Shown: positions 35,601-43,432 of the stretch, one piece after another
Layout: each line of letters starts with the position of its first letter
Position numbering within the stretch: the stretch's first letter is position 1
Assembly: GCA_023450085.1 (NCBI GenBank)
Contig: JAEXHI010000014.1
Location: 10,536 to 74,535 of the forward strand
Direction: 5' to 3'
Length of the DNA stretch: 64,000 nt
From: Bacteroidota bacterium
Lineage (GTDB): Bacteria > Bacteroidota > Bacteroidia > Sphingobacteriales > Sphingobacteriaceae
Notes under the pieces: generated by a model
Database searches by the model: none
The model's input: the letters and a program-made list of their open reading frames with translations, nothing else
What the model was told of the DNA's origin: nothing
Program-made: the position numbers and the translations under genes

Positions 35601-36295
35601 CTAGAAATGGTGAAAGTACTAGGCACTACATTAGTTAAATTCACCCCTGTGGCTACATTGATGTTAATGGTTCCCGCGGTGTAGTTAATGCTTTCTGTAC
35701 CTACTTGACCTGGAAGTTTAAAAGCTGTTACTTCAACATCGGAACTAATGGTAATGGCAGCGGATGCCACCGTTAACCCATCAATATCATTGTCGTTAGC
35801 TGTGGCATTTACAATTCTAATTCTTCTGATATCTGCTGCTACAATGGATGAACTTTGAGTAAAATTCACCGTGTACAAACCTGCTGTACATCCAGCAGCC
35901 GTAGAAGTGGTCGTAGAAATTTGCACCCAATCAGCTTCTGTAATGGTGGCTAAGTCTGATTTTGTAGTGGCATAAAAAGTAAGTGTCCTTACGGAAGTCC
36001 TACTATTATTAAAAGTAAGTGTAGAAACACCATTGACCAATAATGGGGTAATAGCATATGAATTTTCCGCTCCTATAAATCTAAAACCATAAGTACCATC
36101 GCATTTTGTAGTAGACCTATAGGCCCCTTTTACCACCCACGTTCCAGAAACCAAGTTAGCGGAGGTTTCGGTAGTTGGTTTAGTAGTGGGCAATCCAGTT
36201 TCAAAACTTTCGGTAAAGTAATTCGTTTGTGCCCACGAAAGTTGAGCTAGCACAAAAAGGAGGCAAGTTGTAAATAGTAGTTTCAATTTGTTCAT
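32675..36295 (-). CDS. Multidomain T9SS-exported pectate lyase (PL1)
   Basis: A 1206-residue secreted protein. Signal peptide (1-22), then two DUF5018-like beta repeats (ITAFKLSNDQIGNASINSNT), a CBM35-type carbohydrate-binding module (about 365-495, YEAEQADFTG), two InlB-type repeats (LDNWTGDLTGNTNP, FQGWSGDLTGNTTS), and the PL1 pectate lyase (about 640-1000). The lyase has NHIWVDHCTVGHP, SEHPDGGIDIKDGASYITIS and the catalytic Arg region NSRNPRVRFGEVHV. A T9SS sorting domain ends the protein (RAYPNPTSGLITVEH). It cleaves polygalacturonate by beta-elimination after demethylation by the esterase encoded downstream. Confidence 0.9.
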   Translation of the reverse strand: MNKLKLLFTTCLLFVLAQLSWAQTNYFTESFETGLPTTKPTTETSANLVSGTWVVKGAYRSTTKCDGTYGFRFIGAENSYAITPLLVNGVSTLTFNNSRTSVRTLTFYATTKSDLATITEADWVQISTTTSTAAGCTAGLYTVNFTQSSSIVAADIRRIRIVNATANDNDIDGLTVASAAITISSDVEVTAFKLPGQVGTESINYTAGTININVATGVNLTNVVPSTFTISSGATVSPLATAARDFTTPVNYVVTAQDGTTTKSWTVTTTVVQSTEKEITAFKLSNDQIGNASINSNTGQILVTMPLGTSLTALTPVTFQVSLFASANPTTNSAQNFSAPVTYVVTAQNGSTKSWTVTVAIVDPNLTFTAYEAEQADFTGKVDTQHTGFTGSGFIDFLASGENQITFTVCNQQAGVQTAKLRYSFAKDENRAAALYINDVFVQNIDFPRTATFTDWVEAIVSVNLNAGVNKIKLTWETTDGPNLDRLDLSGAQCASYTLNVTGTNGGTVALSPSRAGNHFFSGETVTLLAEEKPALKLDNWTGDLTGNTNPATLVMNSNKTVTANFRVINTYKINVTTVGIGSVTLNPAGGEYADGTQVTVTASSVLGSTFQGWSGDLTGNTTSQVITVNAHKNITATFTDNLNIDFKQPVGFASITADGFNGPTTGGDAIVPGFTKKTIYINGPAEFNKLAQTLYNRIRYKYMDASPLTIVLEPGVYEDVTLSPSISVWGNHMLDIQEQANLTIIGRKNVVFKFGINVKRSQNIIIRNISFQDYYDDGINIGNTETNHIWVDHCTVGHPTTMPTDSEHPDGGIDIKDGASYITISWTLYRNSWKTGLIGHSDNNASKDVGRLKVTHYANHFLNTNSRNPRVRFGEVHVLNCLSEGVKLYGIAAAIGANVFAENNFYLNTRWGMYADRVSADFKAVFGNNTDDTFTSKTGNKPAVGLKQVGNEYDDSGLPVITAQINPAMLNPGGRSVKFDELNPGSVFNPSTYYSYTALPASVVRVLVPIYAGADKVDWFPDVLPLDLLSFEAKKSGTATNPQVNVTWKTANERNTDKFEVLRKGDEGNFVVINTQASNNTAGEHQYSFTDRTPLAGNSYYQLKQYDKDGQTTTSEIRIINLPAIATEFRAYPNPTSGLITVEHTTVKSTGTLSVYDTQGQQKSSLKLSKGQTNTSINLAHLANGFYIVKINIDGQQQQVKIIKK

Positions 36296-36374
36296 AACAG
36301 GGATTTGGTTAGGCCATAGTATTCCTATACCACCTTTAAAATAAAAGGCAGTACAACATGTGCTATGTTAGAGG

Positions 36375-37436
36375 TTATTTTTTGATAAACTTATGCGATT
36401 GTGATTGACCATTGCCCTCGTATACTAACAAATAAGTACCCGAAGCAAGAGATGCCACATTGATCGTAGTAGAAGCAGTTCCTACGTTAGCGTTGGCTTT
36501 GATCAGCGAACGGCCATCTAGCCCCACCACCTTTAACACTGCAGCTTTATTGGCATTATCATGATTGACAATCAATTCATTACTTACCGGATTGGGACGT
36601 AGGCTTAAGCTGATACCCTCTATTTTTACACGGGCAATTTCGCTGTAAGTATATTTACCATCTTTATCACGTTGTTGTAAACGGTAATAAGAATTACCTG
36701 CTAAAGGCGATTTATCCGTAAAACTGTAATCGTGTGTGCCTGCTACATTTTTGCTAAGCACTGTAGTTAATGGTGCGAAATCCGTATTATCTGTTTTTCT
36801 CTCTACCACAAAGTCTTGTGTGTTCACTTCATTGGTGGTTTTCCAGTTTAGATTTACGGTTTTGCCTAAGGCATCAGGTTTTGCAGCGAAAGAGAGCAAC
36901 TCTAACGGTAAAAAATCAGAGGGCAAGGTATAATCAGAAAATCCAGCTGCTACGTAATATAAACGAGCGGTGCTCGAAGTACGCTTGATTTGCACAAATT
37001 TAGCTCCTCCGTTGGGGATGGTAAACTCGGCCAATACGCCTGGGGCTGTTGCTCCTGCAGCCATAGCATGGGTTAATGTTCCATCTATACTTGATGCGCT
37101 TGCACCATAGGAAATAGTAAGCCCTGATAGGCTTGAGTTTCCAGTACCTCTATATTGAACAGAAATTTTGGTGATATTGCCAGTTGACAATGAGGTTAGC
37201 GCAACGTTTCTAGTAGAATTATTTAATGTGTAATAGAAAAATCCAGAAGTACCATCCGCTACAATACCGGTGGTTTCATAATCTAGCTTAATGTTGTTTT
37301 GGGTAGTAGTTCCACTTGCTACCTCAGTAGTGGTATTAGTTGCGGGACCAGGAACTTTATAGGTAAGCTCTTGTGCTTTTGAGGTTAAAGAAAAGAGCAT
37401 ACAAAGGCATGCGAAAAAAGGTAAAGTTTTTTTCAT
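36375..37436 (-). CDS. T9SS-exported protein of unknown function
   Basis: A 353-residue protein. Signal peptide 1-22 (SLTSKAQ), a beta-rich region (TYKVPGPATNTTTEVASGTT) of unknown type, then the same linker found in the two neighbours (FLPLELLSFAAKPD, LNWKTTNEVNTQDFVVERK) and a T9SS sorting domain (SLRPNPVSNELIV). It probably binds or processes pectin-derived polymers given its place 80 bases upstream of the lyase gene, but no catalytic motif is recognisable. First gene of the pectin group. Confidence 0.8.
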   Translation of the reverse strand: MKKTLPFFACLCMLFSLTSKAQELTYKVPGPATNTTTEVASGTTTQNNIKLDYETTGIVADGTSGFFYYTLNNSTRNVALTSLSTGNITKISVQYRGTGNSSLSGLTISYGASASSIDGTLTHAMAAGATAPGVLAEFTIPNGGAKFVQIKRTSSTARLYYVAAGFSDYTLPSDFLPLELLSFAAKPDALGKTVNLNWKTTNEVNTQDFVVERKTDNTDFAPLTTVLSKNVAGTHDYSFTDKSPLAGNSYYRLQQRDKDGKYTYSEIARVKIEGISLSLRPNPVSNELIVNHDNANKAAVLKVVGLDGRSLIKANANVGTASTTINVASLASGTYLLVYEGNGQSQSHKFIKK

Positions 37437-37586
37437 AACAATTAGGTTTACAAATTTGGTCAGGTAATTTTGGGGTGCTGTTACCTCGCATGCAAAAGGC
37501 TATAAAACACTTCTTTATCCAAAATCTATTACAGATTTAAGAATTTGTTTTTTGTAAAGAAAGAGAAAACTGTGCAATCGTTCTCG

Positions 37587-37612
37587 GAAAAAAAAGCGCT
37601 TTAATGCGCTAA
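37587..37612 (-). terminator. Terminator of the NAD(P)HX repair gene
   Basis: Minus strand: AGCGC and GCGCT form a short stem followed by a run of eight T residues. Confidence 0.55.
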
Positions 37613-37728
37613 AAACGTGGCAGGAAGGTTCAAAAACAAAGTTAAGAGGAGCGAAACAGCGAAGATTATACCATTATTTTTTTTCAGCCGCTCACAATAT
37701 CAACAAAAGTTATCCGTTGACACCATCT

Positions 37729-39219
37729 CTACGGATTGTATTTCTTTAAGATTTTTGGGATGGTTTGAGATAAATTAGAAGCGGCAATTACCCCTTGGTT
37801 TTCTGCCAAAGCATCACCAGTTTTGCCATGTAGATATACGCCTAAAATAACGGCCTGTTCGCAGGTATATCCTTGTGCTATAAAGCTAACAATCATACCG
37901 GTTAAAACATCGCCCATACCACCCTGCGCCATAGCCGGATTGCCTGTTGGATTAATACAAACTTCGCCCGTTGGCAAAGCCATAAAAGTATATTGATTTT
38001 TAAGAACAACTACGATTTGCAGTTCTTTAGCCTTTTGTCTAGCAGTCTCCACCCTTTGCCACCAGTTTTGATGTTCGCCAAACAAACGGTCAAACTCTTT
38101 TAAATGTGGGGTAATGATACTTTGCTGAGGTATTTTTTTTAACAAATACTTATTGCCTGCGATGATGTTGAGCGCATCTGCATCCAGGACCAAAGGTTCG
38201 TTTTGTGCGAGCAGATAGTCAAGCAATTGGGTTTGTTCCTCGTCTACCCCCAGCCCTGGTCCAACGGCAACCGCTTGGTATTTGTTTAACGTTGTTTTTT
38301 GCAGAGCCTCTCTGTTTAAAAACATCGCCTCTGGTAAACTTACGTTTAAAGCGGTTAAGCCACTTTGTGGGATACAGGCAGTTACTAAACCTACACCACT
38401 ATGCAAACAAGCGCCTGTTGCCAATAAGGCAGCACCCATAGTTTCCGTATTTCCTGCAAGTATCAATGCATGCCCGTAAGTTCCCTTATGAGAAAATTTT
38501 TCACGGGGCTTTAAGGTATCACTAACAAATTGATCGGTAATTAACTTCCAATCAGTAGGTAAACTTTGAATATAATCTTCGTCCAAGCCAATAGGCACCT
38601 CCTTAAATTTTTTCAAAGCCTTGGCACTTTCTGGGAAGAAGAAATTGATCTTTGGCAATTGGAAACTAATGACTAAATCTGCCTTGATGCCTTGGTAAGG
38701 ATACTCTATTTCTCCTTCACTGCTGAAACCAGTAGGTACATCTACCGATACAATTGTTGCTCCTGATTCATTGATTGCAGATACTAATATCGCTAGTTCT
38801 CCTGTTAAAGGCTTATTTAAGCCAGAACCAAGTAGTGCATCTATCACGATTTCACCTTTCAAAAACCCCAACTCACTCGTATTGTTGAGAATAGAAATAC
38901 TCGGCATCTCTTTCTTCAATCGCTCAAGGTTAATCTTATAATCGCTTGATGAATTTGGGGAGAATTGCGCTAAGCAAACACGGATATTTGAAAAGCCTTT
39001 GTCTGTTAATATTCTAGCAATGGCCAAACCGTCTCCACCGTTATTTCCTTGCCCACAAGCCACCAAAATAGCCTGCTGCTGATTAGGATAAGCTGCTATA
39101 AAAGCTTCTACAAATGCTGAGGCTGCTTTTTCCATCAAATCAATAGAAGTAATGGGTTGGTGTTGGACGGTATAAGCATCAACGGCTCTAATTTGTGAAG
39201 CAGTAAGCAGGTTTTTCAT
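37729..39219 (-). CDS. nnr: Bifunctional NAD(P)HX epimerase / ADP-dependent NAD(P)HX dehydratase
   Basis: A 496-residue fusion that repairs hydrated NADH/NADPH. The N-terminal YjeF domain (1-215) has GQGNNGGDG (56-64); the C-terminal ribokinase-like dehydratase (about 225-496) shows HKGTYGHALILAGNTETMG, DADALNII and NPTGNPAMAQGGMGDVLTGM. This is the usual bacterial fusion. It starts 22 bases after the helicase gene stop, so the two form an operon. Confidence 0.95.
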   Translation of the reverse strand: MKNLLTASQIRAVDAYTVQHQPITSIDLMEKAASAFVEAFIAAYPNQQQAILVACGQGNNGGDGLAIARILTDKGFSNIRVCLAQFSPNSSSDYKINLERLKKEMPSISILNNTSELGFLKGEIVIDALLGSGLNKPLTGELAILVSAINESGATIVSVDVPTGFSSEGEIEYPYQGIKADLVISFQLPKINFFFPESAKALKKFKEVPIGLDEDYIQSLPTDWKLITDQFVSDTLKPREKFSHKGTYGHALILAGNTETMGAALLATGACLHSGVGLVTACIPQSGLTALNVSLPEAMFLNREALQKTTLNKYQAVAVGPGLGVDEEQTQLLDYLLAQNEPLVLDADALNIIAGNKYLLKKIPQQSIITPHLKEFDRLFGEHQNWWQRVETARQKAKELQIVVVLKNQYTFMALPTGEVCINPTGNPAMAQGGMGDVLTGMIVSFIAQGYTCEQAVILGVYLHGKTGDALAENQGVIAASNLSQTIPKILKKYNP

Positions 39220-39241
39220 CCGTGTTAACGATTAAGATTTC

Positions 39242-41155
39242 TTAAAACAGCTGTAACGTAACCGCTTCCTGTGCATTGGAGCTATTCTCCTGAACTTTCT
39301 TTTGTTTGGTTCGTTGTTGAACAATCCATCCTTGATAATCTTCTGTTTTCAAGGGCGTTTCTAACAAGCCCGAACCGATATGCATCAAGGTGATACAGTT
39401 ATCTATCTGCTGTCTTACTTTTTGCAGCTGATGTTGTATTTGCTGCTGTATTTTATTTTTAGGCTTTACCCTCACCAATTTCAATACTGGATGAAGCGCC
39501 TTTACGGTCAGTTCTTTTGCAAAATAGGTATTTGCCGCTACTATCCTCGACTGAAGCGTTGCCTGTTCTACAAAACCACCTTGCTGGTGTAAAAGTTTTA
39601 CTTGCGTTTGAAACTTTTCTATCAGGACAGTCAAAGCCGAAACACCTTCAATGATTTCAGAGAGTTGGGTTTTAAACATCGGAATATTTGCCCTGTTAAT
39701 TTCTGGATCATTGTCAATCAAATTAAGCTCATAAATGATATGATTGAAACGGAAATGATTAAGCACCAATTGCAGGATAAATTTTTCTTGTGCCTCCACC
39801 TTCATTTGTGTTAACTCTTCCAAATTGAGCGGCTTCATGAAGTTGATCACTTCATTATTGGATCTTAAACTATCCTTATTGATTTTAGATTTAAGCACTA
39901 GTCCATCCAAAGTTCTTACCCTACTTAAAGCCACGTAAACCTGCCCAGCAATAAACGACTTTCCTGCATCGATAATGGCGTGATCAAAAGTTAAGCCCTG
40001 ACTTTTATGAATGGTTACCGCCCAAGCCAGTTTAATGGGATATTGTAAAAACTCACCTACTTGATTTTGGGAAACCTGCTCTTCATCATCTAATTTATAT
40101 TCAAAAGATTGCCAAGCGCTTTTAGTTAACAGCAAGTCCTCCTCTCCTGTAAAAGAGACATAAATTTCTTCCTGATCTATAGACTTTATTTTTCCAATTT
40201 TACCATTATAAAACTTCCTGTCTTCTCCAGTATCATTTTTAATGAACATTACTTGTGCCCCAACTTTTAGCGCCAATTGCTGTTCAGCCTGTAAGCCCAA
40301 CTCTTTAAACTCACCGTTAACCTCTGCATCAAAGGTGTAGATTTCACCTTCCAATTCATCCAATTTTTGCTTGTTAATCAAGTTCGCTTCTGCATTATGC
40401 GAAGTAATGATAATGGGATTGATGTCTTTACTATCTTTAAATTCAGGATCAAATCTTTGGTTAAGCAGTACCAAACCTTCATCGTTAATTTGGTTACTCC
40501 TAATGTCATTTAAGATTTTGATGAAGGTTTCTTCTGTTTGCCTAAACACCTTGGTCAATTCGATTTGCAATAAAGGATGTTTACGAACCACCAGTGAATC
40601 AAAGAAATAAGGCGAAGGATATGCCCTGCTCAAAACCGCCCAATCTTCCCTTTTGGTTACAGGTGGAAGCTGGTATAAATCGCCGATCAACAAAAGTTGT
40701 AGCCCTCCAAAGGGGCTGCTATTTTTTCTCACTGAACGTAGCAGTGCATCAAGCATATCCATGACATCACAACGAACCATCGACACCTCATCAATCACCA
40801 ACAGCTCCAGCTCATTAAAAAGCTTCAACTTATCATTGGTGTAACTTAAGTCGTTCACTGCCGAACTAATGGAAACAAAGCCTTCTTGTAAATTTTGCAG
40901 TCCTATATCCCCTGGGAAAAAAGAACCTGGAGGCAATTGGAAAAAGGAGTTGATAGTAGTTCCCTTTGCATTCATTGCCGCCACGCCCGTAGGCGCTACA
41001 ATGGCCATTTTTTTCGAACTTTCTTTCTTGATACGCTTTAACAAAGTTGTTTTTCCAGTACCCGCTTTACCTGTCAAAAAAATAGATTGATTGGTATATT
41101 CAATAAACTCGAAAACTTTATCTGCGATGGGATTTTCAGCCACTACGTTATCCAT
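39242..41155 (-). CDS. PIF1-like superfamily 1 DNA helicase
   Basis: A 637-residue ATPase. Walker A is GKAGTGKTT (29-37); motif II is IDEVSM (121-126, DEVSM); motif III LLIGDLYQLPPV; and later motifs (VTIHKSQGLTFDHAIID, GQVYVALSRVRTLDGL) complete a PIF1/RecD-type SF1B helicase. The C-terminal ~150 residues are an extra region. Such helicases unwind DNA 5' to 3' and act on stalled forks or G-quadruplexes. A TAGATTTG promoter element lies 4 bases before the ATG, so the mRNA is probably leaderless. Confidence 0.92.
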   Translation of the reverse strand: MDNVVAENPIADKVFEFIEYTNQSIFLTGKAGTGKTTLLKRIKKESSKKMAIVAPTGVAAMNAKGTTINSFFQLPPGSFFPGDIGLQNLQEGFVSISSAVNDLSYTNDKLKLFNELELLVIDEVSMVRCDVMDMLDALLRSVRKNSSPFGGLQLLLIGDLYQLPPVTKREDWAVLSRAYPSPYFFDSLVVRKHPLLQIELTKVFRQTEETFIKILNDIRSNQINDEGLVLLNQRFDPEFKDSKDINPIIITSHNAEANLINKQKLDELEGEIYTFDAEVNGEFKELGLQAEQQLALKVGAQVMFIKNDTGEDRKFYNGKIGKIKSIDQEEIYVSFTGEEDLLLTKSAWQSFEYKLDDEEQVSQNQVGEFLQYPIKLAWAVTIHKSQGLTFDHAIIDAGKSFIAGQVYVALSRVRTLDGLVLKSKINKDSLRSNNEVINFMKPLNLEELTQMKVEAQEKFILQLVLNHFRFNHIIYELNLIDNDPEINRANIPMFKTQLSEIIEGVSALTVLIEKFQTQVKLLHQQGGFVEQATLQSRIVAANTYFAKELTVKALHPVLKLVRVKPKNKIQQQIQHQLQKVRQQIDNCITLMHIGSGLLETPLKTEDYQGWIVQQRTKQKKVQENSSNAQEAVTLQLF

Positions 41156-41159
41156 AACA

Positions 41160-41167
41160 CAAATCTA
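41160..41167 (-). promoter_or_regulatory. TAnnTTTG element 4 bases before the helicase gene
   Basis: TAGATTTG on the minus strand; the ATG begins at 41155. Same spacing as ribH and lipA. Confidence 0.6.
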
Positions 41168-41214
41168 GCTAAATTAATTAGCAAGAGGAATAGCGATTTT
41201 CAGCTATTTTTCCT

Positions 41215-41295
41215 TGCCATAGATGCACAGATATATCCTTTTTAAGATTAGATTTAATAATTATAGCTATCAAAGCTGTGCATCTGTGGCTTTAC
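41215..41295. repeat. Inverted GATGCACAGAT / CTGTGCATCTG repeat
   Basis: ATAGATGCACAGATAT (41218) is mirrored by GCTGTGCATCTGTGG (41274). A degenerate copy occurs at 42712-42765. This is a dispersed family of Bacteroidota spacers. Confidence 0.6.
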
Positions 41296-41380
41296 TAAGT
41301 TTGTCATAGACAAACAGATAGTCCATGAAATCAAATAATCCAATTTTTTCGTAAAACAGCAAATTGCCAGCGGGCCTTAA

Positions 41381-42565
41381 CTAAGGCTTAATAGTCTCCT
41401 TCAGTTTTTTTTCTAGGTCCTCTATGGAACCTTCATCGCTAGCACCTCGATATCTGCCAATTATTTCACCTTGTTGATTAATTAGAATAAGTGTTGGTAT
41501 GGATGCAATGGAATAGACCCCTCTTAAGGTATCGTCCTCGAAGGAAGTTAAATTTGCCATCACGTGACGCCAAGCCCCAGTACCGTCTTTTATTATGGCC
41601 TGTTTCCATGGGCTCGCTTTGAATTCCCATGCAATACTTATAATCTCAAGTCCTAGTTTGCCATAAGTTGTATAGAGTTGCTTTAATCGCGGATTCTCTT
41701 CCCGGCAAGGCACACACCAACTTGCCCAAAAGTCTAACAATACATAGTTTCTGTTCCTGAATTGTTCAAGTTTGATGAGTTTGCCGTCAATATCTATTTT
41801 AGAGAAAGATGGGGCAATCTGACCTACACCTGAGGCTATCCTTGAATTTACCTGCTGTATGATATTGGTTCCATAGTGACTTTGTTTGACTTGATCGTCA
41901 AAGCGATCAATAAACTGCTGGGCAGAATCCAGGCTAAGTATACGTGAACTAAAATAATAGTCCATTAGATAAGCGCTATATTCTGCATTTCGATTTTGCT
42001 GTATATAGTTGTAGTCAAGTTGTTTGGAATATCTGCGAAGGTCTTGTATACTTCTGTTAAGTAGCTCAATTTTGTTGGCTATTTGATCGTTCGGGTTTTC
42101 TTTAAGCTGTGAATTTAACACGAGCATTTGCTGATGCGCAGCAGCTAGTAGGTCTTTATTCTCCTTTTTAATATTCTGGTGTGCTTGCCATTGTTCATTC
42201 AGTGCAGTACCTTTTACAATCGCCTCTTCAAACTGGTTTTGTTTCAGTTTTACTTCAATTTTTCCTTCCTCCAGAAATATTTGCCTGGTATTGTTACCAC
42301 CTGTAGCCCCCAAAGCAAAGTGCCATTTTAGCGTGGCAAGACGGTGATGTTCTATATCGCCTGCAAATAGAGCAACATTATTTTTAAGGTAGGCCGTATC
42401 AATTACTTCAACTTTTTCACTGTTAAAATATTTCAGGGTAAAGAAACCGCTGTCAGTACCCAATAATTCAACATTTATTGTGAAGTTCAATTTCTTTTTG
42501 GCTTCCTGGCTGCAGATTTTAGTATAAGTTAATAATAGGACAAGAAATGGAATTAGTCTGTTCAT
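41381..42565 (-). CDS. TlpA-like thioredoxin with DUF4369-type N-terminus
   Basis: A 394-residue exported oxidoreductase. Signal sequence 1-20, then a beta-rich N-terminal domain (about 25-125) of the DUF4369 kind, a helical linker (125-240), and a C-terminal thioredoxin fold with the active site WCVPC (C284, C287) in LLDFWASWCVPCREENPR. TlpA/ResA proteins reduce disulfides in the periplasm. The cis-Pro region is ASIPTLILINQQGE. No cytochrome c genes are next to it, so its target is open. Monocistronic, divergent from yiaA. Confidence 0.9.
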   Translation of the reverse strand: MNRLIPFLVLLLTYTKICSQEAKKKLNFTINVELLGTDSGFFTLKYFNSEKVEVIDTAYLKNNVALFAGDIEHHRLATLKWHFALGATGGNNTRQIFLEEGKIEVKLKQNQFEEAIVKGTALNEQWQAHQNIKKENKDLLAAAHQQMLVLNSQLKENPNDQIANKIELLNRSIQDLRRYSKQLDYNYIQQNRNAEYSAYLMDYYFSSRILSLDSAQQFIDRFDDQVKQSHYGTNIIQQVNSRIASGVGQIAPSFSKIDIDGKLIKLEQFRNRNYVLLDFWASWCVPCREENPRLKQLYTTYGKLGLEIISIAWEFKASPWKQAIIKDGTGAWRHVMANLTSFEDDTLRGVYSIASIPTLILINQQGEIIGRYRGASDEGSIEDLEKKLKETIKP

Positions 42566-42859
42566 CTCAGATATTTTACAACTAAAAATTTAGTTAAAGA
42601 TACTAATTACTTTCTAATTATCCATTAAATTAGGAAACCAGAAAATTAATAGAACCGCTACAAGTAAAAACTCTAGCGCTTTTTTTGCAACCAAAAAAGT
42701 TTTTTGCCAAAAATGCACAGATAAAAAAGCTATAAGAATAGAAATACCTGTGTATTTGTGACCTCCTACTATTTGTCATAATATCAAAAATCATGTAACA
42801 ATTAATCACCCCGGAAGTCTCTACTGCAATTGTTAAATGACTAACCAAAATTTAAAACA
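42566..42859. other. Spacer between tlpA-like gene and yiaA
   Basis: No gene. Holds a degenerate terminator copy (42643-42687) and a second copy of the TGCACAGAT repeat. Confidence 0.5.
42643..42687. repeat. Decayed copy of the yiaA terminator
   Basis: Shares AAAATTAAT, GCTACAAGTAAAAACT and TAGCGCTTTTTTT with 43273-43321. Stem pairing is damaged and no + strand gene precedes it. Confidence 0.6.
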
Positions 42860-43267
42860 ATGACTCAAAAACCTTCAAATGCCTTTGTTGCAGCCTCTTG
42901 GATTGCATTGGGCGTAGGCATGATTGGCTTTATAATTGGCCTTTGGCGCTCAGACATGCTCCTCAACGAAAAAGGTTATTATTTTGCCGTATTAATGTTC
43001 GGTATGTTTGCGGTAATTTCTCTGCAAAAAGCAGTAAGAGACAAACTGGAAAGTATTCCAGTAACTGAACTTTACTATGGTATTAGCTGGTTTGCAACCT
43101 TGCTTACCATTGCCCTACTCATTATTGGACTATGGAATGCAGATTTGCTCCCTAGCGAAAAGGGCTTTTATGCCTTTGCTTTTCTACTTGCCATATTTGG
43201 CGCCATTACGGTACAAAAAAATACCAGAGATGGCCAAATTGCAAAAGGAAAACACCCATTGAATTAA
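42860..43267 (+). CDS. YiaA-like inner membrane protein
   Basis: A 135-residue protein with four membrane helices arranged as two YiaA/YiaB repeats: ASWIALGVGMIGFIIGLWRSDM...EKGYYFAVLMFG and ISWFATLLTIALLIIGLWNADL...EKGFYAFAFLLAI. The repeats share GLW(R/N)xD and EKG(Y/F). Function of the family is unknown; it is a small inner-membrane protein. Followed by a strong terminator. Confidence 0.88.
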   Translation: MTQKPSNAFVAASWIALGVGMIGFIIGLWRSDMLLNEKGYYFAVLMFGMFAVISLQKAVRDKLESIPVTELYYGISWFATLLTIALLIIGLWNADLLPSEKGFYAFAFLLAIFGAITVQKNTRDGQIAKGKHPLN

Positions 43268-43283
43268 GAAACAACAAAATTAA

Positions 43284-43322
43284 TGGAAGCGCTGCAGGTA
43301 AAAACTTGTAGCGCTTTTTTTA
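43284..43322 (+). terminator. Terminator after yiaA
   Basis: AAGCGCTGCAGGT pairs with ACTTGTAGCGCTT (two G-T pairs), loop AAAA, followed by TTTTTT. Confidence 0.88.
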
Positions 43323-43432
43323 TGAATCACCGAACATACTTAGTGTAAAAAACACACTTAAGTAAAATTTTGATTACCTAGCACTTAGTTGGCACTTCAC
43401 TTCCTATTTTTAGTTAACCAGATATAAGACAT

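Noticed and set aside
42630..42848. Minus-strand open frame before yiaA
   Set aside because: Made of repeat and terminator remnants.
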